From assembly GCA_045531435.1 (NCBI GenBank), contig JAZSDZ010000167.1, forward strand, positions 1 to 28,230: a stretch of 28,230 nt of DNA. The letters are read 5' to 3'. The notes below the pieces were generated by a model. The model ran no database searches. It worked only from the letters and a program-made list of their open reading frames with translations, and was not told the origin of the DNA. This stretch comes from Fimenecus sp045531435. Its GTDB lineage: Bacteria > Bacillota > Clostridia > Oscillospirales > Acutalibacteraceae. Both the position numbers and the translations under genes were made by a program. Position 1 is the stretch's first letter; each line of letters begins with the position of its first letter. Positions 1 to 7,816 of the stretch are shown piece after piece.

Positions 1-71
1 TCGATGCTGATTATGCCGGCTTTGACGAGATGCTGGATTCTCTGCAGGCCATTGAGGATACCCTTCAGTAA
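1..71 (+). CDS. C-terminal tail of an unidentified protein, partial at left edge
   Basis: An open frame starting at base 3 ends at TAA 69-71 and encodes 22 residues: DADYAGFDEMLDSLQ then AIEDTLQ. It is acidic and probably helical. Codon choice (CTG, GCC, GGC, CAG) is GC-rich and unlike both the recombinase and the chromosomal genes downstream. A hairpin terminator follows 35 bases later. I do not recognise the family. It probably belongs to the mobile element. It could also be a chance open frame, since only 71 bases are visible. Confidence 0.4.
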   Translation, partial: DADYAGFDEMLDSLQAIEDTLQ

Positions 72-105
72 AAAAGAGAAATAGAAAAGAATTTTTTGGT
101 AAGTT

Positions 106-137
106 AAGATTTGGTAAATGCCAAATCTTTTTTGTTT
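106..137 (+). terminator. Rho-independent terminator upstream of the recombinase
   Basis: A perfect 9-base-pair stem, AAGATTTGG (106-114) with CCAAATCTT (121-129), has a 6-base loop and runs into a T-rich tract. It separates the partial leftmost gene from the recombinase and gives the recombinase its own transcription unit. Confidence 0.75.
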
Positions 138-141
138 ATTC

Positions 142-170
142 TTGCTTATCAATTTATATTATAGTAAAAT
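142..170 (+). promoter_or_regulatory. Promoter of the serine recombinase gene
   Basis: TTGCTT (142-147) and TAAAAT (165-170) are separated by 17 bases, immediately after the terminator. Transcription would begin near 177, just past which lies the AAGGGAG ribosome-binding site for the start at 204. A start that late explains why the ATGs at 180 and 183 are unlikely to be used. Confidence 0.6.
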
Positions 171-203
171 AATATAAAAATGATGCAAGGGAGAAAATAT
201 AGT

Positions 204-1859
204 ATGGATATATATTCAGTTAGAAATGATTTAAGAACAAAAACAATTTATGATTTACCCCTACGTGTTACATTTTATGCACGTGTTTCAACTGATTCAG
301 ATGAACAAATTAATTCATTAGTCAATCAAAAACAATATTATAAAAACTTAATTTCGCAAAATGCAAACTGGACTTATGTAGATGGCTATGTTGATGAAGG
401 GTTGTCGGCTGCAACGACTAAGAAAAGAGAAAGTTTTCATTCAATGATATCTGATGCTAAATCAGGAAAATTTGACTTGATTATAACAAAGGAAATAACC
501 CGATTTGCGCGAAATACTTTAGACAGTATACAGTTCACTCGTGAGTTGTTAAGATGTGGTGTTTGTGTATTCTTTCAGAATGATAATATTAATACTATCG
601 ATGAAGATAGTGAATTAAGACTTACTATCATGGCTGGTATAGCTCAGGATGAGCTAAGAAAATTATCATCAAGAATTAAATTTGGACATCAACAGGCTAT
701 TAAAAATGGTGTAGTTTTAGGAAATAGTAGAATATGGGGATATATTAAAGAAAATAAGCGACTTGTTATTGATGAAGAAGAAGCAATAATGGTTAGGGAA
801 TTATTTGAGTTGTATTCAACTGATAATTATAGTATGGCTCAAATTGAAAAAATATTTTGGGAAAAAGGATATAGAAATCGTAACGGAAATAAAATAAGTC
901 ATTCAACTATGTCAAACACGATTTCAAATCCAAAGTATAAAGGATACTATGTTGGAAACAAAGTCAAAATTATGGATATCTTTACTAAAAAGCAAAAATT
1001 TTTGCCACCTGAACAATGGGTAATGTATAAGGATGAAACAGGTGAAATTGTACCAGCAATTGTATCAGAAGAACTTTGGGATAAAGCCAACAAGGTGTTA
1101 AAGAGACGAAGTTTGGATGTTAAAAATAGGCAGAACAAGTGTAATCACGCGAATTTATTAACTGGTAAACTTGTGTGTACACATTGTGATTCTTCGTTTT
1201 ATCGAAAAGATGGATATTATAAAGGTAAAAACATGTCAAGATGGACATGCAGTAATAAACTAAAAAATGGTGCGAATAGTTGTCCGTCATTTTCGATTAA
1301 TGAAAAAGAAATAAAAAGAATACTTTTTGAGGTTTTCACAGAAACATACGAAGATGCAGATAAATACATTAATGAGTATTTAGAAATGTATAAGAAGACT
1401 TTAAATAAATCTTCATCGACCAATATAAAAAAGTATCAAAAGATAATTGAAACTTCTCGTATGAAAAAGGAAAAACTTTTACTTTTTAATGTTGAAGGGA
1501 AAATTTCCGATAAAGATTTTGAGATTATGTATGCAAAATGTGAAGAAGAAATAAATGAGGCTGAACGGATTCTTGCCGAGTTTGATGCTGAGAAAAATGC
1601 TGAAAAAAATGTAGCTAATGAATTATTGAATATTAAATTACAACTAAAAAAAGCAGTTAAGGATATTGAAAATGAATCGGAAATAACTCCTGCTTTTATT
1701 AATCAGTATATAGACCATATATATGTGACTCCACAGGAAGATGGTTCAATGTTACTAAGAATTAAACTATTTAGTAGTGATATTCTTGAGAAAACACTTT
1801 TCCGTACAGGACACACATCTAAAAAGATGATTAAGTCATACGAAGAAAATATGAAATAA
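204..1859 (+). CDS. Large serine recombinase (site-specific integrase of a mobile element)
   Basis: Catalyses integration and excision by a concerted double-strand break with a 5'-phosphoserine link. The protein is 551 residues from the ATG at 204, chosen because AAGGGAG at 187-193 sits 10 bases upstream; the ATGs at 180/183 have no such site. The N-terminal resolvase domain (about 20-165) carries FYARVSTDSDEQ with the nucleophile Ser29 and the helix-E type stretch ITRFARNTLDS. A recombinase DNA-binding domain follows (about 185-300), then a zinc ribbon with Cys325, Cys328, Cys349 and Cys360, then a Lys/Glu-rich coiled coil (about 390-490). This is the architecture of TndX/TnpX-type integrases of clostridial elements. 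The gene is more AT-rich than the chromosomal genes after it. It is intact, so the element may still excise. Attachment sites and any directionality factor are not visible. Confidence 0.93.
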   Translation: MDIYSVRNDLRTKTIYDLPLRVTFYARVSTDSDEQINSLVNQKQYYKNLISQNANWTYVDGYVDEGLSAATTKKRESFHSMISDAKSGKFDLIITKEITRFARNTLDSIQFTRELLRCGVCVFFQNDNINTIDEDSELRLTIMAGIAQDELRKLSSRIKFGHQQAIKNGVVLGNSRIWGYIKENKRLVIDEEEAIMVRELFELYSTDNYSMAQIEKIFWEKGYRNRNGNKISHSTMSNTISNPKYKGYYVGNKVKIMDIFTKKQKFLPPEQWVMYKDETGEIVPAIVSEELWDKANKVLKRRSLDVKNRQNKCNHANLLTGKLVCTHCDSSFYRKDGYYKGKNMSRWTCSNKLKNGANSCPSFSINEKEIKRILFEVFTETYEDADKYINEYLEMYKKTLNKSSSTNIKKYQKIIETSRMKKEKLLLFNVEGKISDKDFEIMYAKCEEEINEAERILAEFDAEKNAEKNVANELLNIKLQLKKAVKDIENESEITPAFINQYIDHIYVTPQEDGSMLLRIKLFSSDILEKTLFRTGHTSKKMIKSYEENMK

Positions 1860-1880
1860 CCTTATTTCAGAAATTAGGAA

Positions 1881-1920
1881 GAACCCGATGGGAAATATCC
1901 TGTCGGGTTCGGATTTTTAT
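1881..1920 (+). terminator. Strong hairpin terminator between recombinase and hprK
   Basis: GAACCCGA (1881-1888) pairs with TCGGGTTC (1903-1910). The stem continues through two G-U pairs and GGA/TCC to an AATA tetraloop, about 13 pairs in all, followed by GGATTTTTATT. It ends recombinase transcription and insulates the hprK promoter. Its C/G-rich stem contrasts with the AT-rich recombinase, so it may be the native terminator of whatever chromosomal gene stood here before insertion (inference). Confidence 0.8.
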
Positions 1921-1941
1921 TAAAAATTTTTAAAAAAACTA

Positions 1942-1970
1942 TTGGAAAATCTGCGAGAATGTTATATAAT
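1942..1970 (+). promoter_or_regulatory. Promoter of the hprK operon
   Basis: TTGGAA (1942-1947), a 17-base spacer and a perfect TATAAT (1965-1970) lie 38 bases upstream of the hprK start codon. No other convincing promoter appears until 8792, so this one may drive the run through yraN. Confidence 0.75.
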
Positions 1971-2007
1971 AACTTAAATATGTTTTTATAAAGGGGAGAT
2001 AGGCGTT

Positions 2008-2976
2008 TTGCCATCTAAATATTCCGTAACATTAGAAAAAATTATTAATGAATTTGGTTTGGAAACAATATATTTACCTTGTGATGCATCCGATATTTCA
2101 ATTACATCGCAGGAAGTAAACAGACCCGGACTTTTACTTGCAGGTAATGACAAGTATTTTGACCCTGACCGTGTTCAGTATCTCGGATTTTCAGAATTTG
2201 AGTTTGTCAAATCCTTCAGTAAGGAACAACAGCTTGAATGTATCGAAAGACTTTTCAGCAAAAAACCATCAGTTGTAATTATCACAAGAAGCCTTGAACC
2301 TCTTGAAGGTATGGTTGAGGCTGCACAAAAGTATCGTGTGCCCGTAATCAGAACTGCAGAAGCAACATCTGCAAGTATGTCAACTCTTATCTATTTCCTT
2401 GGTACTGCACTTGCACCTCGTATTACCCGTCACGGTGTTCTTGTTGAAGTTTACGGTGAAGGCGTTTTAATCGTGGGTGACAGTGGTGTTGGTAAGAGTG
2501 AAACTGCAATCGAGCTTATCAAGCGTGGTCATCGTCTTATTGCTGATGATGCGGTTGAAATAAGAAAAGCATCTGCAAAAACACTTGTTGGCTCTGCACC
2601 TGATAATATCCGTCATTTTATCGAGCTTCGAGGAATAGGTATTATCAATGCCCGTCGTCTTTTTGGTATGGGTGCTGTTAAATTAACTGAAAAAATCAAT
2701 ATGGTTATTCAGCTTGAGCCTTGGGACAGCTCAAAGGTATATGACCGTATGGGACTTGATAATGAATACATAAATATTATGGATGTTAAAATTCCGCTTA
2801 CTGTTGTCCCTGTTAAGCCCGGTCGTAACCTTGCAGTTATTATCGAATGTGCTGCTATGAATAACAGACAGAAGAAAATGGGCTATAATGCTGCTCGTGA
2901 GCTTCTTCATCAACTCGGTATGGATGATGGCTATGAGCCACATTCAAAGGAAATCGACATCTGGCAGAACTATTAA
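2008..2976 (+). CDS. hprK: HPr kinase/phosphorylase
   Basis: Phosphorylates Ser46 of the phosphocarrier HPr, and removes that phosphate, linking glycolytic state to carbon catabolite repression in Gram-positive bacteria. The protein is 322 residues, within the usual size. It has an N-terminal DRTGG-like domain (about 1-130) and a C-terminal catalytic core with the P-loop GDSGVGKS at 157-164, His142 in RHGVLV, Asp180/Asp181 in LIADDAVEI, and the family signature ELRGIGIINARRLFG near 209-223. The start is TTG at 2008, placed by AAGGGGAG at 1991-1998; no ATG at a sensible spacing fits the family's N-terminus. It is first in the operon, and murB follows after 27 bases. Confidence 0.96.
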   Translation: MPSKYSVTLEKIINEFGLETIYLPCDASDISITSQEVNRPGLLLAGNDKYFDPDRVQYLGFSEFEFVKSFSKEQQLECIERLFSKKPSVVIITRSLEPLEGMVEAAQKYRVPVIRTAEATSASMSTLIYFLGTALAPRITRHGVLVEVYGEGVLIVGDSGVGKSETAIELIKRGHRLIADDAVEIRKASAKTLVGSAPDNIRHFIELRGIGIINARRLFGMGAVKLTEKINMVIQLEPWDSSKVYDRMGLDNEYINIMDVKIPLTVVPVKPGRNLAVIIECAAMNNRQKKMGYNAARELLHQLGMDDGYEPHSKEIDIWQNY

Positions 2977-3003
2977 TTAATTTTTCAGAAAGAAGGAAAA
3001 AGC

Positions 3004-3909
3004 GTGTATAAGGAAATTGCATTATTTGCTGAAAATCTTGGTGCGAAAATTGAATATGATGCGCCTATGAAAAAATATACAACATTCAAATGTGGCGGTA
3101 ATGCAAGTCTTCTCATTACACCTGATTCCGTTGATTCTCTTGAAAAAATTATTGCTTTTTGTTGTTCAGAAAATACAGAGCCACTGATAATCGGTAACGG
3201 TTCAAATCTTCTTGTGACTGACAAGGGGATTAAGGGTGTTGTAATAAAAATCGGCTCACAGATGTCAGAAATCAAGCTTCTTGACGAAACAACAATTTTC
3301 TGTGAAGCAGGTGCTTCTCTTAAATCTCTTTGTATGTTTGCACTTGAAAACTCTCTTTCAGGACTTGATTTTGCATATGGCATTCCCGGAACTTTAGGTG
3401 GTGCTGTCTATATGAACGCAGGTGCTTATGGTGGAGAAATGAAGGATGTGCTTTATTCTGTAAAGCATATTGACCACAAGGGGAATTTTGGAGAATTATC
3501 AAAGGAAAATCTTGATTTAGGTTATCGTCATAGTGCATATACAAAAAACGGATATACAATCGTTTCTGCAGTTATGAAACTTGTAAAAGCAGAAAAAGAA
3601 GATATCAAATTTGCTATGGACGATAAGCTTATGAGAAGAAAAGACAAGCAACCACTTGAATATCCGAGCGCAGGTAGTACTTTTAAACGACCTGAAGGAT
3701 ATTTTGCAGGTGCTCTTATAGAAGAAAGCGGACTTAAAGGCTATACTGTGGGTGGTGCACAGGTCAGCGAAAAACACGCGGGTTTTGTAATCAATAAGGG
3801 TGGCGCAACTGCTACTGATGTTATTACGCTTATCGGTGATGTTCAAAGGATTGTTAAAGATAAATTCGGTGTAAATCTTGAAACAGAAGTTAAAATAATC
3901 GGGGAATGA
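3004..3909 (+). CDS. murB: UDP-N-acetylenolpyruvoylglucosamine reductase
   Basis: FAD- and NADPH-dependent reduction of UDP-GlcNAc-enolpyruvate to UDP-MurNAc, the second committed step of peptidoglycan precursor synthesis, in the cytosol. The protein is 301 residues. FAD-binding motifs are TTFKCGGNA (26-34), GNGSNLLV (64-71) and GIPGTLGGAVYMNAGAYGGE (126-145). Catalytic candidates are Arg175 in GYRHSAY, Ser225 in PSAGSTFKRP and Glu295 in NLETEVKIIG. The compact length and PSAGSTFKRP form fit the Gram-positive (type II) enzyme. The start is GTG at 3004 with AGAAGGA at 2991-2997. rapZ starts 13 bases after the stop, so the two are surely cotranscribed. Confidence 0.96.
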   Translation: MYKEIALFAENLGAKIEYDAPMKKYTTFKCGGNASLLITPDSVDSLEKIIAFCCSENTEPLIIGNGSNLLVTDKGIKGVVIKIGSQMSEIKLLDETTIFCEAGASLKSLCMFALENSLSGLDFAYGIPGTLGGAVYMNAGAYGGEMKDVLYSVKHIDHKGNFGELSKENLDLGYRHSAYTKNGYTIVSAVMKLVKAEKEDIKFAMDDKLMRRKDKQPLEYPSAGSTFKRPEGYFAGALIEESGLKGYTVGGAQVSEKHAGFVINKGGATATDVITLIGDVQRIVKDKFGVNLETEVKIIGE

Positions 3910-3922
3910 AGGAGAAGGGAAA

Positions 3923-4783
3923 ATGCAACTTGTAATTGTTACGGGTATGTCAGGTGCAGGAAAGTCACGAGCAATGGCATCTTTAGAAGATATCGGATTT
4001 TTCTGTGTTGACAATATGACGCCTGAGCTTATTCCTACATTTGTGCAGATTTTAAATGATTCTGCTGAAATAAGAGAAAAAGTTGCAATTGCTGCTGATG
4101 CTCGACTTGGCGACTCCTTTTCACAACTTTTTTCTGCTCTTGAGAGTTTACAGGGGATGAATTGCGAGTACAAAATTCTTTTTATGGATGCCGACAATGA
4201 TGTTTTATTACGTCGATATCAGGAAACTCGCAGAAAACATCCTCTTTCAGCATTGGACTCAACAAAACCATTACAGGAAATAATTGCCGAAGAACGTGAA
4301 TTAATGAAAAAAGCACGAAATATATCGGATTTTGTTATTGATTCTTCGTATTTGTCAACATCACAGCTTAAGGAGAGAATTGCAAAATTCTTTTTGCAGG
4401 ATGTAACAAAAATAATGAAAATCAGCGTTGTTTCCTTTGGCTTTAAATATGGCTCACCAAAGGATTCCGACCTTATTTTTGATGTCCGTTGTCTGCCGAA
4501 TCCCTTTTACATTCCTGAACTTAAATCACAAACGGGACTTGATGCTCCTGTCCGTGATTATGTAATGAGCTTTGATGAAGCAAAGAATCTTGAACCCAAG
4601 CTTACGGATTTAGTTACATATCTTGTTCCCCTTTATATAAGTGAAGGCAAAAGTCAGTTGACAATTTCAGTTGGTTGTACAGGCGGAAAACATCGTTCAG
4701 TTGTTTTTGCAGAAATACTGTGTAATGCAATAAAGGATAAAGGCTTTAAAGCGTCAGTTTATCACAGAGATATTCAGAGATAG
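3923..4783 (+). CDS. rapZ: RapZ/YvcJ-family P-loop nucleotide-binding protein
   Basis: In E. coli, RapZ is the RNase adaptor that directs decay of the GlmZ small RNA and senses glucosamine-6-phosphate. In Gram-positive bacteria the orthologue YvcJ binds nucleotides and its role is less clear. The protein is 286 residues. The N-terminal kinase-like domain begins with the P-loop GMSGAGKS (8-15) and has FMDADNDVLLRRYQETRR near 90-107. The C-terminal half carries the conserved GCTGGKHRSV (about 252-261) and ends HRDIQR. Ribosome-binding site AAGGAGAAGGG lies just before the ATG. It stands between murB and whiA as in many Bacillota, but the usual yvcK/glmR gene between rapZ and whiA is absent. Confidence 0.95.
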   Translation: MQLVIVTGMSGAGKSRAMASLEDIGFFCVDNMTPELIPTFVQILNDSAEIREKVAIAADARLGDSFSQLFSALESLQGMNCEYKILFMDADNDVLLRRYQETRRKHPLSALDSTKPLQEIIAEERELMKKARNISDFVIDSSYLSTSQLKERIAKFFLQDVTKIMKISVVSFGFKYGSPKDSDLIFDVRCLPNPFYIPELKSQTGLDAPVRDYVMSFDEAKNLEPKLTDLVTYLVPLYISEGKSQLTISVGCTGGKHRSVVFAEILCNAIKDKGFKASVYHRDIQR

Positions 4784-4794
4784 GATTCTTAAAT

Positions 4795-5709
4795 ATGTCA
4801 TTTTCAGCAAATGTAAAAAATGAAATATTGTCTATGGAAATAGAAAATGATTGCTGTGTGCATTCCTTTGCATACGGTATGATGTTGTTTTCAAGAGCAT
4901 TTTCATACTACGATATGTATCTTCTTACTGAACACGAGGGTGTTGCTGAAAAGTATTCTGAATTGATGCAGATTGTGTGTAATGTAAAGCCTACGCTTAC
5001 AAAATCTGATGCAGGAAAATTCAAGGTTGAAGTGACAGATAAAGAAGATAGATTAAAAGTGCTTGAGGTTTTTGGATATGATAAGAAAAATGGTGCATCA
5101 AGGCTTAATTGGAGTAATGTGACTGACGAATGCTGTAAGGTTGCATTTTTAAAGGGCGTATTTCTTACTTGTGGTACAGTCAATGACCCGAATAAAAATT
5201 ATCACCTTGAATTTGTTGTGCCGTACCTTAATTTAAGTCGTGATTTGAAACTCTTTATAAATGATTATGACGAGCTTACCGTTGAGCCGAAAAGTATAAC
5301 AAGAAATTCAAACTATATTATCTATTTTAAAGACAGCGAGTATATTGAAGATTTGTTGACAGTTATGGGTGCAGTTAATTCTTCATTGGAAATAATGGGA
5401 GTTAAAATGTACAAGGATATGCGAAATAATGTAAACAGAAAACTTAATTTTGAAAATGCAAACCTTGATAAAACAATTGGTGCATCTCAGAAACAAATTG
5501 AAGCAATAACACATATTAAAGATACTGTGGGACTTTCATATTTGTCCGACGATTTGAAAGAACTTGCAGAAATAAGATTAGAAAATCCCTACATCTCTTT
5601 GCGTGAATTAGGCGATATGTTAAGTTCGCCCCTTTCCCGTTCGGGTGTAAATCATAGATTACAGAGAATTTGTGAAATCTCTAATGGAATAAAACAGGTG
5701 AAAGCATGA
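4795..5709 (+). CDS. whiA: WhiA-family DNA-binding regulator
   Basis: WhiA is a sporulation transcription factor in Streptomyces and affects cell division and chromosome segregation in Bacillus. It combines a degenerate LAGLIDADG homing-endonuclease fold with a C-terminal helix-turn-helix. The protein is 304 residues. It opens with SFSANVKNEIL, the family's N-terminal signature. The endonuclease-like part includes AFLKGVFLTCGTVNDP near 116-131. The HTH part contains MGVKMYKDMRNNVNRKLNFE and, near the end, SLRELGDMLSSPLSRSGVNH, a textbook WhiA ending. It starts 11 bases after rapZ and its stop overlaps the following signal peptidase gene by 4 bases (ATGA), so translation is probably coupled. 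Confidence 0.95.
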   Translation: MSFSANVKNEILSMEIENDCCVHSFAYGMMLFSRAFSYYDMYLLTEHEGVAEKYSELMQIVCNVKPTLTKSDAGKFKVEVTDKEDRLKVLEVFGYDKKNGASRLNWSNVTDECCKVAFLKGVFLTCGTVNDPNKNYHLEFVVPYLNLSRDLKLFINDYDELTVEPKSITRNSNYIIYFKDSEYIEDLLTVMGAVNSSLEIMGVKMYKDMRNNVNRKLNFENANLDKTIGASQKQIEAITHIKDTVGLSYLSDDLKELAEIRLENPYISLRELGDMLSSPLSRSGVNHRLQRICEISNGIKQVKA

Positions 5710-6368
5710 GAAGAACAGAAGATATTTCATTTCAGTACGAAAACAAAGAAAAAGAACCGGTAATAGAATCAAAAGTAATTGAAGAAGTTGTGAATAATGA
5801 CAAAAATACTAAAAAATTCCGTCGCGTAAAAGAGAAAAAAGGACCTTGGGAAATTGTGTATGAATGGCTCGATTCCTTCGTTTTCTCAATTATCCTTATT
5901 GTCATTGTCTTTGTATTCGGATTCAGAGTTGTCGGTGTTGATGGTGAATCAATGATGCCGACACTAAATGACGGAGATTGGCTTGCAGTACAGGCAATAA
6001 CCCCTACTATTGAGCGTGGCGATATCGTTATTATCACACAGCCTAATATTACAAACGAGCCTTTAATCAAGCGTGTAATTGCCGTTGGTGGTGACACATT
6101 GAAAATTGATTTTACCACAGGTAAGGTAGAGGTAAATGGTGAAGTTATCGACGAGCCGTATATAATGGCACCTACTCAGATTGCAGGTGATTTCAAAAAG
6201 CCTGTGCGAATTCCTGAAGGCTATGTTTTTGTAATGGGTGACAACAGAAATCAATCTCTTGACAGCCGATTTAATACTATAGGAGTTATTGACGAGAGAT
6301 ATATTCTTGGAGTAGCAAATGTAAGGTTATTTCCGTACGGAGAATGGGAGATAGAAAATAATGGATGA
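5706..6368 (+). CDS. lepB: Signal peptidase I, first of a tandem pair
   Basis: Membrane-bound serine protease that removes signal peptides from exported proteins at the outer face of the membrane. The protein is 220 residues: a charged cytoplasmic N-terminus of about 56 residues, one membrane span (about 57-77), then the catalytic domain with nucleophile Ser82 in GESMMPTL and general base Lys122 in LIKRVIAVGGD, plus the conserved MGDNRNQSLDSR near 177-188. The N-terminal cytoplasmic extension is longer than in the second copy. The gene overlaps whiA by 4 bases and the next signal peptidase by 8 bases. Both Ser/Lys dyads are intact, so neither copy looks dead. The symbol lepB is used generically (sip in Bacillus). 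Confidence 0.95.
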   Translation: MRRTEDISFQYENKEKEPVIESKVIEEVVNNDKNTKKFRRVKEKKGPWEIVYEWLDSFVFSIILIVIVFVFGFRVVGVDGESMMPTLNDGDWLAVQAITPTIERGDIVIITQPNITNEPLIKRVIAVGGDTLKIDFTTGKVEVNGEVIDEPYIMAPTQIAGDFKKPVRIPEGYVFVMGDNRNQSLDSRFNTIGVIDERYILGVANVRLFPYGEWEIENNG

Positions 6369-6957
6369 GAATATGAATGTTGATATAGTTGTGGAGAAGA
6401 ATAAAAAATCAGACAAATCAATGGAATCGATATATGATATGGTTTCTGTTATGGTGTCTGCAATTCTTACAGTTGGTATTATTTTTACATTTCTTTTTAA
6501 GATTTCAACCGTTTCAGGTGAGTCAATGGAAAATACTCTTCACAATGGTGATAAACTTATTATAAGTGCAATAACACAGGATATTGAATATGGTGATGTT
6601 GTTGTTACAGCACAGCCTAATGCTTATGGCAAGGTGCTTATTAAAAGAGTTATTGCTGTTGGTGGACAAACTGTCTGGTTTGATGAGGAAACAAACAAGG
6701 TAATCGTTGACGGTAAGCCACTTGATGAGCCATACATAAAAGAGGATATGGAATTCCTTTTATCAATGTCAAAGCTTTTCAGAGTGCCTGAAGGCAAAAT
6801 CTTTGTTATGGGTGATAATCGTAATAATTCAGCGGACAGTCGTGATACATTTATCGGTATGATTGATGAACGCTATGTTGTGGGAAAAGTAGTTTACAGA
6901 TTTGGTGATAAAACACTTTTCAATGAGGATTTTAAGGAGACTGAAAATGTCAGATAA
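6361..6957 (+). CDS. lepB: Signal peptidase I, second of a tandem pair
   Basis: Second type I signal peptidase, 198 residues, with a shorter cytoplasmic N-terminus, a membrane span near 29-48, nucleophile Ser55 in SGESMENTL, general base Lys95 in LIKRVIAVGG and MGDNRNNSADSR near 150-161. It differs from its neighbour around the nucleophile (SMENTL instead of SMMPTL), which may alter substrate preference (inference). GGGAG at 6346-6350 is 10 bases before the ATG. It overlaps the upstream copy by 8 bases and rbgA by 11 bases. The adjacency and shared motifs point to an old local duplication that has diverged well beyond the catalytic boxes. Confidence 0.94.
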   Translation: MDENMNVDIVVEKNKKSDKSMESIYDMVSVMVSAILTVGIIFTFLFKISTVSGESMENTLHNGDKLIISAITQDIEYGDVVVTAQPNAYGKVLIKRVIAVGGQTVWFDEETNKVIVDGKPLDEPYIKEDMEFLLSMSKLFRVPEGKIFVMGDNRNNSADSRDTFIGMIDERYVVGKVVYRFGDKTLFNEDFKETENVR

Positions 6958-7813
6958 TCAGAAGCAGGTTGTTCAGTGGTTTCCGGGGCATATGGCAAAA
7001 ACTCGTCGTCTTATAAAAGAAAGTCTTTCTCTTGTTGACGGTGTAACTGAAATTATTGATGCGCGAATTCCAAGCAGCAGTTCGAATCCTGAATTGGAAG
7101 AACTTATAAATGGAAAGCCGAGAATAGTTTTACTTAACAAATGTGACCTTGCTGATAAAAACACAACAAATCAATGGGTGGACTATTACAAGAAAAAGGG
7201 TGTCCGTGCAATCCCCGTTGATTGTCGTACAGGCAAAGGTCTTAATAACTATATTATTGCTGTCCGTGAGGTCTTAAAGGATGTTATAAAGAAAAATGAG
7301 GACAGGGGAATGCCGGGTAAGGCACTTCGCATTATGGTCGTTGGTATTCCTAACACAGGCAAATCATCTTTTATAAACCGTATGGCAGGGTCTGCAAAGG
7401 CAAAGGTTGCTGACAAAGCAGGTGTCACAAGACATAACCAATGGTTTCCAATCGGAAATGGTATTGAATTACTCGATACTCCCGGTGTTTTATGGCCGAA
7501 ATTTGATGACCCGAAGGTAGGGGACAGACTTGCTTTTATCGGCTCTGTCAAGGATGAAATTCTCGATATCGAAACACTTGCCATAAGACTTGTTGAGGTT
7601 ATGAAAAACGATTATCCCGAAAGGCTTTCTGAAAGATATAAAATTGCTGATTTCAGTGATAAGGAATCGTGGGAAGTTCTTGAAATGATAGGTAAAAAGC
7701 GTGGAATGATGATTAAGGGTGGAGAAATTGACTATGAACGCGCTTCCGTAATGCTTCTTGATGAGTACAGAGGTGGGAAATTAGGCACAATTTCTCTTGA
7801 AAAGCCGGAGTAA
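6947..7813 (+). CDS. rbgA: Ribosome biogenesis GTPase RbgA (YlqF)
   Basis: Circularly permuted GTPase that drives late assembly of the 50S subunit, including incorporation of ribosomal protein L16 in Bacillus. The protein is 288 residues from the ATG at 6947, which has AAGGAGA at 6934-6940; an in-frame start at 6902 would add 15 residues deep inside lepB and lacks such a site. WFPGHMAKTRR opens the protein. G motifs are in permuted order: NKCD (G4, 64-67), then the P-loop GIPNTGKS (G1, 123-130), then DTPG (G3, 167-170). The C-terminal domain ends RGGKLGTISLEKPE. It follows lepB and precedes rnhB, the same order as in Bacillus (without rplS here). Confidence 0.95.
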   Translation: MSDNQKQVVQWFPGHMAKTRRLIKESLSLVDGVTEIIDARIPSSSSNPELEELINGKPRIVLLNKCDLADKNTTNQWVDYYKKKGVRAIPVDCRTGKGLNNYIIAVREVLKDVIKKNEDRGMPGKALRIMVVGIPNTGKSSFINRMAGSAKAKVADKAGVTRHNQWFPIGNGIELLDTPGVLWPKFDDPKVGDRLAFIGSVKDEILDIETLAIRLVEVMKNDYPERLSERYKIADFSDKESWEVLEMIGKKRGMMIKGGEIDYERASVMLLDEYRGGKLGTISLEKPE

Positions 7814-7816
7814 AAG

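Larger units (their letters stand above)
1..1880. mobile_element. Right-hand end of an integrated mobile element (ICE or prophage-like), partial
   Basis: A large serine recombinase stands alone beside core chromosomal genes, the usual place for an integrase at one end of an integrative conjugative element or prophage. Left of it is the tail of a much GC-richer reading frame (35 G/C in the first 71 bases), while the recombinase gene is about 27-33% G/C in the lines I counted and hprK about 45% in one counted line. The composition change and the absence of any housekeeping gene to the left suggest that the element extends off the left edge. The chromosomal junction should lie between the recombinase stop (1859) and the hprK promoter (1942). 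I cannot place the attachment core, because the other end is not in the window. Element type (conjugative or phage) is not determinable here. Confidence 0.6.

Noticed and set aside
106..1910. Invertible switch controlled by the serine recombinase
   Set aside because: The two hairpins flanking the recombinase have unrelated stem sequences and each looks like an ordinary terminator, so there is no pair of inverted sites for phase variation in view.
3517..4197. 226-residue open frame on the minus strand across murB and rapZ
   Set aside because: It lies wholly opposite two well-supported genes, is rich in Ser/Phe/Cys as expected of antisense to these codons, has no recognisable motif and no family resemblance.
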